NCBI GenBank assembly: GCA_963714205.1
Contig: CAVQNQ010000004.1
Coordinates: 868,001 to 932,000, forward strand
Origin: CAVQNQ01 sp963714205
Lineage (GTDB): Bacteria > Acidobacteriota > Terriglobia > Bryobacterales > Bryobacteraceae
Direction: 5' to 3'
Length of the DNA stretch: 64,000 nucleotides
The notes beneath the pieces were generated by a model. The model was not told the origin of the DNA and searched no databases. It saw nothing but the letters and a program-made list of their open reading frames with translations. Below, piece after piece: positions 15,307 to 24,895 of the stretch. Each line of letters begins with the position of its first letter. The first letter of the stretch is position 1. Made by a program: the position numbers and the translations under genes.

Positions 15307-17739
15307 TTAGTACGGCCAGATCCAATCGGAAATGGACGGCGGATCGATACCGTTTTCGTACGCGTACTGGCGGCATTCGATCTGCATGTTCCGGTAGCGC
15401 TCCTTAGCGTGAGCGCCGATGCGCTGCAGCCTTGGGCTGCGATCGATCACGTCGATGGCCAGACTGAAGCGATCGATCTCGTTGTTGATCGCCAGTTCCA
15501 TCGGGGTGTTGATGTTGCCCTTTTCCTTGTATCCGCGCACGTGCATGTTCTTGTGATTCGTGCGCCGGTAGGCCAGCCGGTGAATCAGCCAGGGGTAGCC
15601 GTGGAAGTTGAAGATCACCGGCTTGTCGACGGTGAACAGCGAGTCAAAGTCGCGGTCGGAGAGACCGTGCGGGTGCTCGGAGCTCGGCTGCAGCTTGAAT
15701 AAGTCGATCACATTGACATAGCGAATCTTGAAATCCGGGAACTCGGCGCGCAGCAGGGCGATGGCGGCGAGCGCTTCCTGCGTGGGGATATCGCCCGCGG
15801 AGGCCATCACGACGTCGGGCTCGGTGCCCTCGTCGTTGCTGGCCCAATCCCAAATCCCAATGCCTTTGGTGCAGTGCTGGATCGCCGCGGCCATGTCGAG
15901 GTATTGCAGGTGCATCTGCTTATCCGAGACGATGACGTTCACATAATTCTCGCTGCGAAGACAATGATCGGCCACCGAGAGCAGCGAGTTCACGTCGGGC
16001 GGCAGATAGATGCGGGTGACGCTCGCGCTCTTGTTGACCACCACGTCGAGGAAGCCGGGATCCTGGTGCGTAAAGCCGTTGTGATCCTGGCGCCATACGG
16101 TGGAAGTGATCAGCAGGTTCAGGGAGGCGATTCCCCCCCGCCAGGAAAGGTGGTTGGCGATCGACAGCCACTTGGCATGCTGGTTGAACATGGAGTCGAT
16201 CACGTGCACGAAAGCTTCGTAAGTCGAGAAGAAGCCATGCCGCCCGGTGAGCAGATAACCTTCGAGCATGCCTTCCATGGTGTGCTCGCTCAGCATCTCC
16301 ATCACACGGCCATCCGGCGACAGTTCGGTGCCGTCGCTGTCCTCCGGGAAGTAATCCTCGATCCAGAATTTCTTGCTGACTTCGTAGATGGCGTCCAGCT
16401 TGTTCGACGTGGTCTCATCCGGACCGAAGACGCGGAATTTGTCCATGTTCGTCTTCATGATGTCGCGGAGCAGGTTGCCCAGCGGGCGGGTATTCTCGGC
16501 CTGCTTCGTTCCGGGTTTCTCGACCTGGATGCCGTAATGCCGGTAATCCGGTATGCGCAGCGCCTTCTTGATCAGGCCGCCATTCGCGTGCGGGTTCGCC
16601 CCCATGCGGCGATGCCCTGTGGGCGCGAGGTCCTTCAGTTCGGAAATCAGCGTGCCGTTTTCATCGAAGACGTCCTGGGGCCGCATCGAGTGCATCCAGG
16701 CTTCCAGGATGCGCAGTTGCTCGGGATCTTTCTTGACCGCGGGGAGGGGAACCTGGTGCGCGCGCCAGAAGCCTTCCAAACGGTGGCCCGAAACTTCCAG
16801 GGGCGCCGTCCACCCCTTCGGGGAGCGCAGGACGATCATGGGCCATCGCGGCCGGCTCGGCACGCCCGTTTCGCGAGCCTCATGGCGGGACTTGAGAATG
16901 TCGTTGACGCACTTTTCGGTGGTGGCCGCCATGGCCTGGTGCATGCTGTCCGGATCGGAACCTTCTACAAAGTAGGGCGTCCAACCATAGCCTTCGAAGA
17001 GGCTGCGCAATTCGTTGTGGCTGATTCGCGCGAGCAGCGTTGGATTGTTGATTTTGTACCCGTTCAGGTGCAGGATCGGCAGCACCGCTCCGTCCCGGAT
17101 CGGGTTCAGAAACTTATTGATGTGCCAGGATGTGGCCAGCGCGGCCGTCTCCGATTCGCCATCGCCGACTACTGCGGCAACGATCAGGTCTGGGTTGTCG
17201 TACGCCGCGCCGCATGCATGCGAAAGCACATAGCCAAGCTCGCCGCCCTCGTGGATCGATCCCGGCGTCTCTGGCGTGCAGTGGCTTCCGATCCCGCCAG
17301 GGAACGAGAACTCCTTGAGGAATTGGCGCAGGCCTTCCTCATCTTCGCTCTTGTCCGGATAGATTTCAGAATACGTGCCCTCGAGATAAACCGGACCGAG
17401 CACTCCGGGTGCGCCGTGGCCCGGCCCCGCCAGATAGATCATATCGAGGTCGTACTTCTTGATCAGGCGGTTAAGGTGAATGTAGATGAACGACAGCCCC
17501 GGGCTGGATCCCCAGTGCCCCAGAAGCCGGTTCTTGATATGTTCGGGCTTGAGCGGTTCCTTTAGCAGAGGATTGTCCTGCAAGTAGATCATGCCCAAGC
17601 TGAGAAAATTGCAGGCGCGCCAAAACGCCTCGGTTTTGCGCAATTCGTCGGCGTCCAGGGGAGTCCCCTGAACGGTGGATCTGGCCTGCCCATAGGCGCT
17701 GATCGAGGCAAGCTCCTTTTCGTCCATTACGGGTGTCAT
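15307..17739 (-). CDS. xfp: xylulose-5-phosphate/fructose-6-phosphate phosphoketolase
   Basis: 810 residues, the normal length for bacterial phosphoketolase. It cleaves xylulose 5-phosphate (and usually fructose 6-phosphate) with phosphate to acetyl phosphate and a triose or tetrose phosphate, using thiamine diphosphate. Seen here: GPGHGAPGVLGPVYLEG, the family signature GSHCTPETPGSIHEGGELGY, the ThDP-binding VVGDGESETA with the downstream Asn (LNGYKINNPT), and the C-terminal domain with FHGYPWLIHRL and RGYKEKGNI. ATG 17739 has AGGA six bases upstream. It is divergent from pgi and shares the locus with tal and ackA; acetate kinase would recover ATP from its acetyl phosphate. Whether it prefers the C5 or C6 substrate cannot be read off. 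Confidence 0.95.
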   Translation of the reverse strand: MTPVMDEKELASISAYGQARSTVQGTPLDADELRKTEAFWRACNFLSLGMIYLQDNPLLKEPLKPEHIKNRLLGHWGSSPGLSFIYIHLNRLIKKYDLDMIYLAGPGHGAPGVLGPVYLEGTYSEIYPDKSEDEEGLRQFLKEFSFPGGIGSHCTPETPGSIHEGGELGYVLSHACGAAYDNPDLIVAAVVGDGESETAALATSWHINKFLNPIRDGAVLPILHLNGYKINNPTLLARISHNELRSLFEGYGWTPYFVEGSDPDSMHQAMAATTEKCVNDILKSRHEARETGVPSRPRWPMIVLRSPKGWTAPLEVSGHRLEGFWRAHQVPLPAVKKDPEQLRILEAWMHSMRPQDVFDENGTLISELKDLAPTGHRRMGANPHANGGLIKKALRIPDYRHYGIQVEKPGTKQAENTRPLGNLLRDIMKTNMDKFRVFGPDETTSNKLDAIYEVSKKFWIEDYFPEDSDGTELSPDGRVMEMLSEHTMEGMLEGYLLTGRHGFFSTYEAFVHVIDSMFNQHAKWLSIANHLSWRGGIASLNLLITSTVWRQDHNGFTHQDPGFLDVVVNKSASVTRIYLPPDVNSLLSVADHCLRSENYVNVIVSDKQMHLQYLDMAAAIQHCTKGIGIWDWASNDEGTEPDVVMASAGDIPTQEALAAIALLRAEFPDFKIRYVNVIDLFKLQPSSEHPHGLSDRDFDSLFTVDKPVIFNFHGYPWLIHRLAYRRTNHKNMHVRGYKEKGNINTPMELAINNEIDRFSLAIDVIDRSPRLQRIGAHAKERYRNMQIECRQYAYENGIDPPSISDWIWPY

Positions 17740-18037
17740 TGGAGTTCCTGTCAGAAACGTTTGGTTGCGGGTTGATCTCCGCCGCGCTCCCTATAACATG
17801 CCAGCGGAAGGCGGAACGGTACTACCGACCCAGTATGTCGCTCCCCGCTTGGGCAGTCAAGAACAATTCGGATTAATCTAAGCGTTAGCGGAAATACGCG
17901 AAGTTTTGCCGCGCCGTCATTCATTTGAGCCGGAATTGTAAGCATCGGGTAACTTAGGTAGAGTAAAGTCTCAGCAAGCATCTGCCGCGCTCTCCGCTTG
18001 TGCGCGAAAATGGGTACGAAAAGGTACGGGCACGCCA
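17740..18037. other. divergent xfp/pgi control region
   Basis: 298 bases between the two starts, AT-richer than its surroundings in the middle and near pgi (ATTCGGATTAATCTAAGCG). It must hold promoters for both directions. I see no strong, named operator or riboswitch. Confidence 0.45.
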
Positions 18038-19621
18038 ATGAAGAGTCAATTCGAACTGTGGGACCGCTATCGCCATTACGTGTGCCGGGCTGATGCGATT
18101 GATTTGACGCTGGACATCAGCCGCATGAATTTCGAGCCGGGTTTCCTGGAGCACATGGAGCCGGCGATCCAGATTGCCTACCGGGCCATGGGCGACCTCG
18201 AGCATGGAGCGATCGCTAACCCGGACGAGAACCGGATGGTCGGCCACTACTGGCTGAGGGCCCCGAAACTCGCGCCTTCCTCCGCCATTGCGACGGAGAT
18301 CGAGAATACGCTGGCGTCCATCCATCGCTTTGCCGGCGCCGTGCTCTCCGGCGAGATCAAGCCGGATTCGAAGCCGCGATTCACTCAACTGTTCAGCGTC
18401 GGCATCGGCGGCTCCGCGTTAGGCCCCATGTTCGTCTCCGACGCGCTGAGCGATCCCGCGCGCGACCGCATGGCGGTCAACTTCATCGACAACACGGACC
18501 CGGACGGAATCGCCCGCGCACTCTCCCGCACCGAAGCCCGCCTGGACGAAACGCTTTGCCTGATCACGAGTAAGAGCGGAGGCACGCCGGAAACGCGCAA
18601 CGGCATGCTATTACTCGCCGATGCCTTCCGCCGCGCCAACCTGGACTTCGCACGCCACGCGGTGGCCATCACCATGGCGGGTTCGCGCCTGGACCGGCAG
18701 GCCCAAGCCGAACACTGGCTGGAACGCTTCCCGATGTTCGATTGGATAGGCGGGCGCACCAGCGAACTGTCGGCCGTCGGTCTGCTTCCGGCGGCGCTCC
18801 AGGGGATCGACATCGACGCCATGCTGGCCGGCGCTGCCGCCTGCGACGAGGCCACCAGGGTTCAAGAAACCAAGGCGAATCCGGCCGCCTTGCTGGCTCT
18901 GATGTGGTTTCACGCAACCGGCGGCGTGGGGCGGAAGGACATGGTCGTGCTGCCCTACAAGGACCGGCTGCTACTCTTCAGCCGCTATTTGCAGCAACTG
19001 GTGATGGAGTCGCTGGGTAAGCGGCTGGACCTCCAGGGGAATCGCGCAGACCAGGGAATCGCTGTCTACGGCAACAAGGGATCTACGGATCAACACGCCT
19101 ACGTGCAGCAACTGCGCGACGGGGTGAACAATTTTTTCGTCACCTTCATCCGCGTGCTCGAATCCGGCGGGAGCGGCACGGAGGTTGAACCCGGAGTAAC
19201 TGCCGGTGATTATTTGCACGGTCTTCTGTTGGGCACCCGGGAGGCTCTGTACGCCAACGACCGGGAATCCATGACGATCACGATCCGGCGCGTGGACGCG
19301 CGTACCATTGGAACGCTGATTGCCCTCTTTGAAAGGGCCGTGGGCTTTTATGCCAGCCTGATCCACATCAACGCGTATAATCAGCCCGGTGTCGAAGCGG
19401 GGAAGAAGGCCGCCTCGGCGGTGCTCGAGTTACAGATGCGCGTCTTGAACGCGCTCTCGACCGCGCCCCGAAACGCGGAGGAAATTGCGTCCGCGGTGGG
19501 AGACGCCAGCGCCGCTGAAACCGTCTACTTCATCCTGGAGCAACTGGCCGCGGATGGACGTGTCGAAGCGGTTCAGGCCGGTGGTCCAGATGCCGACGCG
19601 TTTAGGCGGCTTAGTGATTAG
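18038..19621 (+). CDS. pgi: glucose-6-phosphate isomerase
   Basis: 527 residues. It interconverts glucose 6-phosphate and fructose 6-phosphate in the cytoplasm. The sugar-isomerase fold shows as SVGIGGSALGPMFVSDAL, LITSKSGGTPETRN (phosphate-binding Ser/Thr loop), GGRTSELSAVG and YGNKGSTDQHAYVQQ, with the catalytic Lys region in INAYNQPGVEAGKKAA. The C-terminal 70 residues look like the small winged-helix-like end found in cyanobacterial and plant-type isomerases rather than the E. coli end. tal begins 23 bases downstream, so the two are an operon. Together with the divergent xfp it would supply fructose 6-phosphate to the phosphoketolase pathway. Confidence 0.93.
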   Translation: MKSQFELWDRYRHYVCRADAIDLTLDISRMNFEPGFLEHMEPAIQIAYRAMGDLEHGAIANPDENRMVGHYWLRAPKLAPSSAIATEIENTLASIHRFAGAVLSGEIKPDSKPRFTQLFSVGIGGSALGPMFVSDALSDPARDRMAVNFIDNTDPDGIARALSRTEARLDETLCLITSKSGGTPETRNGMLLLADAFRRANLDFARHAVAITMAGSRLDRQAQAEHWLERFPMFDWIGGRTSELSAVGLLPAALQGIDIDAMLAGAAACDEATRVQETKANPAALLALMWFHATGGVGRKDMVVLPYKDRLLLFSRYLQQLVMESLGKRLDLQGNRADQGIAVYGNKGSTDQHAYVQQLRDGVNNFFVTFIRVLESGGSGTEVEPGVTAGDYLHGLLLGTREALYANDRESMTITIRRVDARTIGTLIALFERAVGFYASLIHINAYNQPGVEAGKKAASAVLELQMRVLNALSTAPRNAEEIASAVGDASAAETVYFILEQLAADGRVEAVQAGGPDADAFRRLSD

Positions 19622-19644
19622 TGAAGTAAGATAAGGGGAAGCTC

Positions 19645-20619
19645 ATGACAAATCTGGAATCCTTAAAGCAATACACAGTCATCGTCGCCGATACCGGCGA
19701 TATCGAAGCGATCGCGCGGCTCCGGCCGCAGGACGCCACCACCAATCCATCTTTGCTGCTGAAAGCCGCGCAGATGCCGGCCTACAAGCACCTGGTCGAT
19801 CAGGCCGCGGAACTCGCTCAGGAACGCGGGGGCAGCGAGCAGGAAATGGCCGAAGAATTCATGGACGCGCTGTTTGTCGCGTTCGGCCTGGAGATTCTCA
19901 AGCTGGTTCCGGGAAGGGTTTCCACGGAGGTGGATGCTGGTCTCAGTTTCGACACCGAAGGGACCATTCTCAAGGCCCGCAAGCTGATTTCTCTTTACGC
20001 CGAGAAAGGGATTTCCGCTGAGCGGATACTGATCAAAGTTGCCAGCACGTGGGAGGGCATTCGCGCCGCCGAGCGCCTCGAGAAGGAAGGGATCCATTGC
20101 AATCTGACGCTGCTGTTCAGCTTCGCGCAAGCCGTGGCGTGCGCGGAAGCCGGCGTTACCCTGATCTCGCCGTTCGTCGGCCGGATCTACGACTGGTACA
20201 AGAAACAGCACCCGGAAAAGGAGATCGATCCCGACGAAGATCCCGGCGTCACTTCCGTCACCCGGATTTACAATTACTACAAAAAGTACGATTACAAGAC
20301 GGTGGTGATGGGGGCCAGCTTCCGGAACACGGAGCAGATCGTCAGGCTGGCCGGTTCGGACCTGTTGACGATCAGTCCGGATTTGCTGGAGAAGCTGGCA
20401 CACACCGAGGGACCCCTGGAACGCCGCCTGGACCCTCAGAAAGCCAAGAGCAGTTCCGAGCCGCGGCTCCATCTGGACGAAAAGACGTTCCGCTGGATGC
20501 ACAACGAGGACGCCATGGCCACCGAGAAGCTCGCCGAGGGCATCCGGAATTTCTACGCGGATGCACGGAAGCTGGAGCAGTTCGCGCATTTGCAGGTGGC
20601 GGAAAAGGTCGCACGGTAA
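19645..20619 (+). CDS. tal: transaldolase
   Basis: 324 residues, TalB-type length. It transfers dihydroxyacetone between fructose 6-phosphate or sedoheptulose 7-phosphate and erythrose 4-phosphate or glyceraldehyde 3-phosphate. The signature DATTNPSLLLKA is near the N-terminus, and the Schiff-base Lys lies in ILIKVASTWEGI, followed by NLTLLFSFAQAVACAEAG and SPFVGRIYDW, all typical of the family. GGGGAA precedes the ATG. It follows pgi closely and completes the sugar-phosphate rearrangements that a phosphoketolase shunt needs. A hairpin 12 bases after the stop probably ends the transcript. Confidence 0.95.
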   Translation: MTNLESLKQYTVIVADTGDIEAIARLRPQDATTNPSLLLKAAQMPAYKHLVDQAAELAQERGGSEQEMAEEFMDALFVAFGLEILKLVPGRVSTEVDAGLSFDTEGTILKARKLISLYAEKGISAERILIKVASTWEGIRAAERLEKEGIHCNLTLLFSFAQAVACAEAGVTLISPFVGRIYDWYKKQHPEKEIDPDEDPGVTSVTRIYNYYKKYDYKTVVMGASFRNTEQIVRLAGSDLLTISPDLLEKLAHTEGPLERRLDPQKAKSSSEPRLHLDEKTFRWMHNEDAMATEKLAEGIRNFYADARKLEQFAHLQVAEKVAR

Positions 20620-20630
20620 CCGAGCTTGAA

Positions 20631-20654
20631 GGGGCAGGTTTGATTGCCTGCCCC
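20631..20654. terminator. hairpin between convergent tal and ackA
   Basis: An exact 8-base stem GGGGCAGG/CCTGCCCC with an 8-base loop sits between the two convergent stops. It has no T-tract on either side, so it is either a rho-assisted or bidirectional stop, or simply an RNA 3' stabilising stem. Confidence 0.55.
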
Positions 20655-20662
20655 GCGGCACT

Positions 20663-21907
20663 CTACGCCGCGTGCGGTTCCCCCTCGATCACACGTACGG
20701 TGTCGCGCGCAATGAGCAATTCCTCGTCGGTCGGAATCGCGTATGCGGCCAGGGTGGAACTCTCGGTCGTGATCCTGTCTTCCACCCCGATTGTTTTGCG
20801 ATTCTGTTCTTCGTCGATCGTCAGCCCCGCCCACTCCAGGCCCGCGCAGATTTTCGCGCGGATTTCCGGCGAGTTTTCGCCGATTCCGCCGGTGAAGATG
20901 ACTGCGTCCGCTCCGCCCATCGAGGCCAGGAAAGCACCGATGTATTTTCGTGCGCGATAGCAGAACACCTCGATCGCCACGCGCACGCGCCGGTCGTCGT
21001 TCAGACGCAACTCCTCCTGGAGGACGCGCATGTCGTTCGTCAATCCCGAAATCCCCAGCAGCCCGGATTGGGTGTTCAGCAGCCCTTCGACCTCGTGCGG
21101 CTGCAGCCCCTCCTTGGTGGCGATCAGGTTGACCACCGACGGATCCAGGTCTCCCGAGCGCGTTCCCATAACCAGGCCCTCGAGCGGCGTCATCCCCATC
21201 GAGGTATCAACGGATCGCCCCGCTCGAATCGCCGCGGCCGAACAGCCGTTGCCGAGGTGCAACGTGATCACGTTGGTCTGCTCGCGAGTCAACTGGCGCA
21301 GCAGACGGTAGCGGTAGGCGACGTAGCGGTGCGAGGTGCCATGAAATCCGTAGCGGCGCATGCGGTGCCGGCGGTAGAGATGGTACGGAATGGCGTACAA
21401 GTACGCGTGTTCCGGGATCGAGGCGTGAAAGGCCGTGTCGAAAACCGCGACTTGCGGCGTCTTCTGGCCGAAGATCTCCCGTGCGGCCCGGATGCCGCGA
21501 AGGTTATTCGGATTGTGCAGGGGAGCCAGATCGATGCACTCTTCGATGCCCCGGATCACGTCGTCGGTGATGAGCGCCGATTCCTGGAACAGCTCGCCGC
21601 CGTGCACCACGCGGTGGCCCACCGCGTGTATGTCCGCGAGGCTCTGAATTTCCGATAGCCCCGATCGTTCGGAGGCGAGCCAGCGGAGCACGTGGTCGAG
21701 CGCGGCCGAGATATCGCGCAGCGGCGCCGTAGACACCTGCCGCGCGCCTTTGTGAGTTTGAACCGTGACGATGGCTTCGCCGCCGGTCCGCTCCACTTGC
21801 CCGCGGCACAGGCGCCGGTCCTGGTTGCTCTTGATTTTCTCCAGATCCGTGGCGATGACCTGGAATTTCAGACTGGAACTTCCCGCGTTCAGGATCAGTA
21901 CGTTCAT
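20663..21907 (-). CDS. ackA: acetate kinase
   Basis: 414 residues, slightly longer than most acetate kinases (about 400). It converts acetyl phosphate and ADP to acetate and ATP. Family marks: MNVLILNAGSSSLKFQVI at the start, VGHRVVHGG, the catalytic FDTAFH, FHGTSHRYVAYR, NVITLHLGNGCS and the ADP-site VFTGGIGENS. It is convergent with tal and separately transcribed from the pst operon upstream of it on the same strand (82 bases away). In this locus it most naturally uses acetyl phosphate made by phosphoketolase, since no phosphotransacetylase gene is nearby. Confidence 0.95.
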   Translation of the reverse strand: MNVLILNAGSSSLKFQVIATDLEKIKSNQDRRLCRGQVERTGGEAIVTVQTHKGARQVSTAPLRDISAALDHVLRWLASERSGLSEIQSLADIHAVGHRVVHGGELFQESALITDDVIRGIEECIDLAPLHNPNNLRGIRAAREIFGQKTPQVAVFDTAFHASIPEHAYLYAIPYHLYRRHRMRRYGFHGTSHRYVAYRYRLLRQLTREQTNVITLHLGNGCSAAAIRAGRSVDTSMGMTPLEGLVMGTRSGDLDPSVVNLIATKEGLQPHEVEGLLNTQSGLLGISGLTNDMRVLQEELRLNDDRRVRVAIEVFCYRARKYIGAFLASMGGADAVIFTGGIGENSPEIRAKICAGLEWAGLTIDEEQNRKTIGVEDRITTESSTLAAYAIPTDEELLIARDTVRVIEGEPHAA

Positions 21908-21989
21908 ATGATTCGTTCAACTCTCATTGGCGATTGTAATCGAGGGCTGCAGCGGGCGGGCAGCCCGGTAAAGGCGGGCGATGCGGTTG

Positions 21990-23087
21990 CTAGTCGGACG
22001 GGCCGGCCTGGCCCACCGCCGCCATAGCCTTCGAACTGACGTTGGACGACAGTGGCACGTAACCGAGATCGGAAGCGAACTTCTGCCCATCGGTCAGGCA
22101 CCAGTTGAAAAGAGCGCGAATGGCCGCGGCCTTCCGGGGGTTGTCGTAATTTTTGTACAGCAGGATCCAGCTGAACGTCACGATCGGGTACGCATCCGGG
22201 CCGGCCGGATCGGCGATAAAGAGCCGCAGGTTGGGAGGCAGCTCCGCGGTGTCCAGCGCCGCCATGCCGGTCCGATCGCCCGGGCGCACAAAGTTGCCTG
22301 CCTTGTTCTGCGGCCAGGCTATCTGCAATCCCAGGTGGCGGGCGAATTCATAGCCCACGTAGCCGATGGAGCCTTCCGAATGCTGAATGAGCCCGGCGAC
22401 ATTCTCATTGCCGGCCGCGCGCATCGTATTTCCCGGCCAATCGATCAGCGTGGCCGCGCCATAACGGCTGCTCCATTCGGGGCTCGTGGCATCCAGGTGC
22501 TTGGTAAACGCGAACGTAGTCCCGCTGGCATCCTGGCGCGCCACCGTGACGATAGTGAGGCGGGGCAGGGTCGCGCCGCGGTTGGCGGCGGCGATGGCCG
22601 GGTCGTTCCAACTCTTGATTCGCCCCAGAAATATCCCCGCGAGGGCGTCGCGCGAGAGCTTCAGTTCGCCCTTGAAGTCGGGAAGGTTGTAAGCCAGCAC
22701 GACGCTTCCCGCGGTGGCCGGCACCAGAAGGGCGCCTTTGCTCACCTGCGCCATCTGTTCGTCCGTCATGGCGGCATCGCTGGCCCCGAAATCCACGCGG
22801 TCTTCCTCCTTGACGCCATTGCCGATGAATCGCCTCACGCCTTCGCCGCTGCCCACCGCGTCATAGGCTATGGCCACGTCGGGATGGGCGGTTTGGTACT
22901 CGGCAATCCATTTTTTATACAGCAAGGAAGGAAACGTCGCGCCGGCGCCGCGCAGCAATAAGCCGCCCGGGGGCGGCTGAATCGCCGCATCCGCCCGGTC
23001 GGATGTAGAAGAGCACCCGCACAACGCCGCCGCCAGAAACGCAACGCCGAGCATCCATTCCAATCGGGACGCGCTTTCCGTTTTCAT
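21990..23087 (-). CDS. phosphate-binding lipoprotein of the Pst system (second copy)
   Basis: 365 residues. A lipoprotein signal ends in LCGC with the lipid Cys at 25. The mature protein has the PstS pattern: GAGATFPSLLYKKWIAEY, the phosphate loops VGSGEGVRRF and DFGASDAAM, then ATAGSVVLAYN, LSRDALAGIFLGRIKSWND, RQDASGTTFAFTKHL and SEGSIGYVGYEFA. It binds phosphate outside the inner membrane for delivery to PstC/PstA. It is the last gene of a run that already begins with another pstS, and has a longer polar spacer after the lipid Cys. It may be a high-affinity or low-pH alternative, or serve sensing. Assignment to PstS is firm; why there are two is not known. Confidence 0.88.
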   Translation of the reverse strand: MKTESASRLEWMLGVAFLAAALCGCSSTSDRADAAIQPPPGGLLLRGAGATFPSLLYKKWIAEYQTAHPDVAIAYDAVGSGEGVRRFIGNGVKEEDRVDFGASDAAMTDEQMAQVSKGALLVPATAGSVVLAYNLPDFKGELKLSRDALAGIFLGRIKSWNDPAIAAANRGATLPRLTIVTVARQDASGTTFAFTKHLDATSPEWSSRYGAATLIDWPGNTMRAAGNENVAGLIQHSEGSIGYVGYEFARHLGLQIAWPQNKAGNFVRPGDRTGMAALDTAELPPNLRLFIADPAGPDAYPIVTFSWILLYKNYDNPRKAAAIRALFNWCLTDGQKFASDLGYVPLSSNVSSKAMAAVGQAGPSD

Positions 23088-23125
23088 TTTCGCCCTCGTC
23101 TATGAACAGCAGCCGTAAAACCGGT

Positions 23126-23959
<834 letters not shown>

Positions 23960-23968
23960 ATGCTCCTG

Positions 23969-24895
23969 TTACTGAACCTGACGATTCGAAAGACTTTGGC
24001 CGATGAGATTGGTCACTAGAACCAGCAGCACCAGCACCAGCGCGGCGGCCCAAGCCAGTTCCACCTGGTTCTGAAAGGGCATGCCCGCGAAATTGTAAAT
24101 CAACACGGCTAACGACGCCGTTGGCTGCATCAGATTGAGGTGGCCGTGACGCATCGGCCAGTAATTGCTGAAGAGCGCGGTGAACAGCAACGGCGCCGTT
24201 TCGCCCGCGCCGCGCGCGATGGCCAGCATGACGCCGGTGAGAATCCCGGGCATCGCTGTTGGCAGTGAGACCATCCACGTTACCTGCGTCGAGGTGGCGC
24301 CCATGCCAATGGCCGCTTCCTTCATCTTGGCCGGCACCATGCGGATGGCGTCTTCGGCGGTCAGCAGGATCGTCGGCAGCATGAGAATCGAGACCGCGAT
24401 CGCCCCGGCGATCGCCGAGTAGCCCCCGGTCGCCAGCACGATGACGCCGTAAGCGAACACGCCGGCGAGAATCGAGGGAAAGCCGGTGAGCACTTTGGCG
24501 GCGAAACGGACCGCCTGCGCCAGCTTGTTGCGCGGATCGCTTCCTTCCAGGAAGACGGCGCTCAGCACGCCAACGGGCACGCTGATCAGCGTGGCCAGGA
24601 CGACGATAATCAGGGTCCCCACGATGGCGTTGCCGAAGCCGCCGCCCTGCTCAAGAGGCGCCGGAGGCAATTGCGTGAAACACAGCGCGCTCAATTTGTG
24701 GCCGCCGCGCCACACCAGCATCCACACCACCGAGAACAATGGGATCAGCGCCAGGATCGTCATCGCCGCCACGAGAGCGCTCAAAAGCCCACTCATCAAG
24801 GTTCTCGGGCGGAGGAGGGATTTTTCGAGGTCCGCGAAATCGATGTCCGAAAGGGGATTCAACTGCTGTTCGACCGGCAACGGCCCGGCGCTCAT
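23969..24895 (-). CDS. pstA: phosphate ABC transporter permease PstA
   Basis: 308 residues from an ATG that overlaps the pstC stop as ATGA; a much longer upstream open frame on the same frame runs over pstC and is not used. About six transmembrane helices, the first at about 40-60, and the permease EAA loop read as MKEAAIGMGATSTQVTWMVSLPTAMPGI. It pairs with PstC to form the channel. The N-terminal 30 residues are polar and cytoplasmic. Conserved PstA features include VLTGFPSILAGVFAYG and GAGETAPLLFTALF. Confidence 0.93.
   Translation of the reverse strand: MSAGPLPVEQQLNPLSDIDFADLEKSLLRPRTLMSGLLSALVAAMTILALIPLFSVVWMLVWRGGHKLSALCFTQLPPAPLEQGGGFGNAIVGTLIIVVLATLISVPVGVLSAVFLEGSDPRNKLAQAVRFAAKVLTGFPSILAGVFAYGVIVLATGGYSAIAGAIAVSILMLPTILLTAEDAIRMVPAKMKEAAIGMGATSTQVTWMVSLPTAMPGILTGVMLAIARGAGETAPLLFTALFSNYWPMRHGHLNLMQPTASLAVLIYNFAGMPFQNQVELAWAAALVLVLLVLVTNLIGQSLSNRQVQ

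Noticed and set aside
15874..17565. 563-codon frame opposite phosphoketolase
   Set aside because: It is an antisense shadow of a strongly conserved gene; GC-rich codon bias keeps the opposite strand open.
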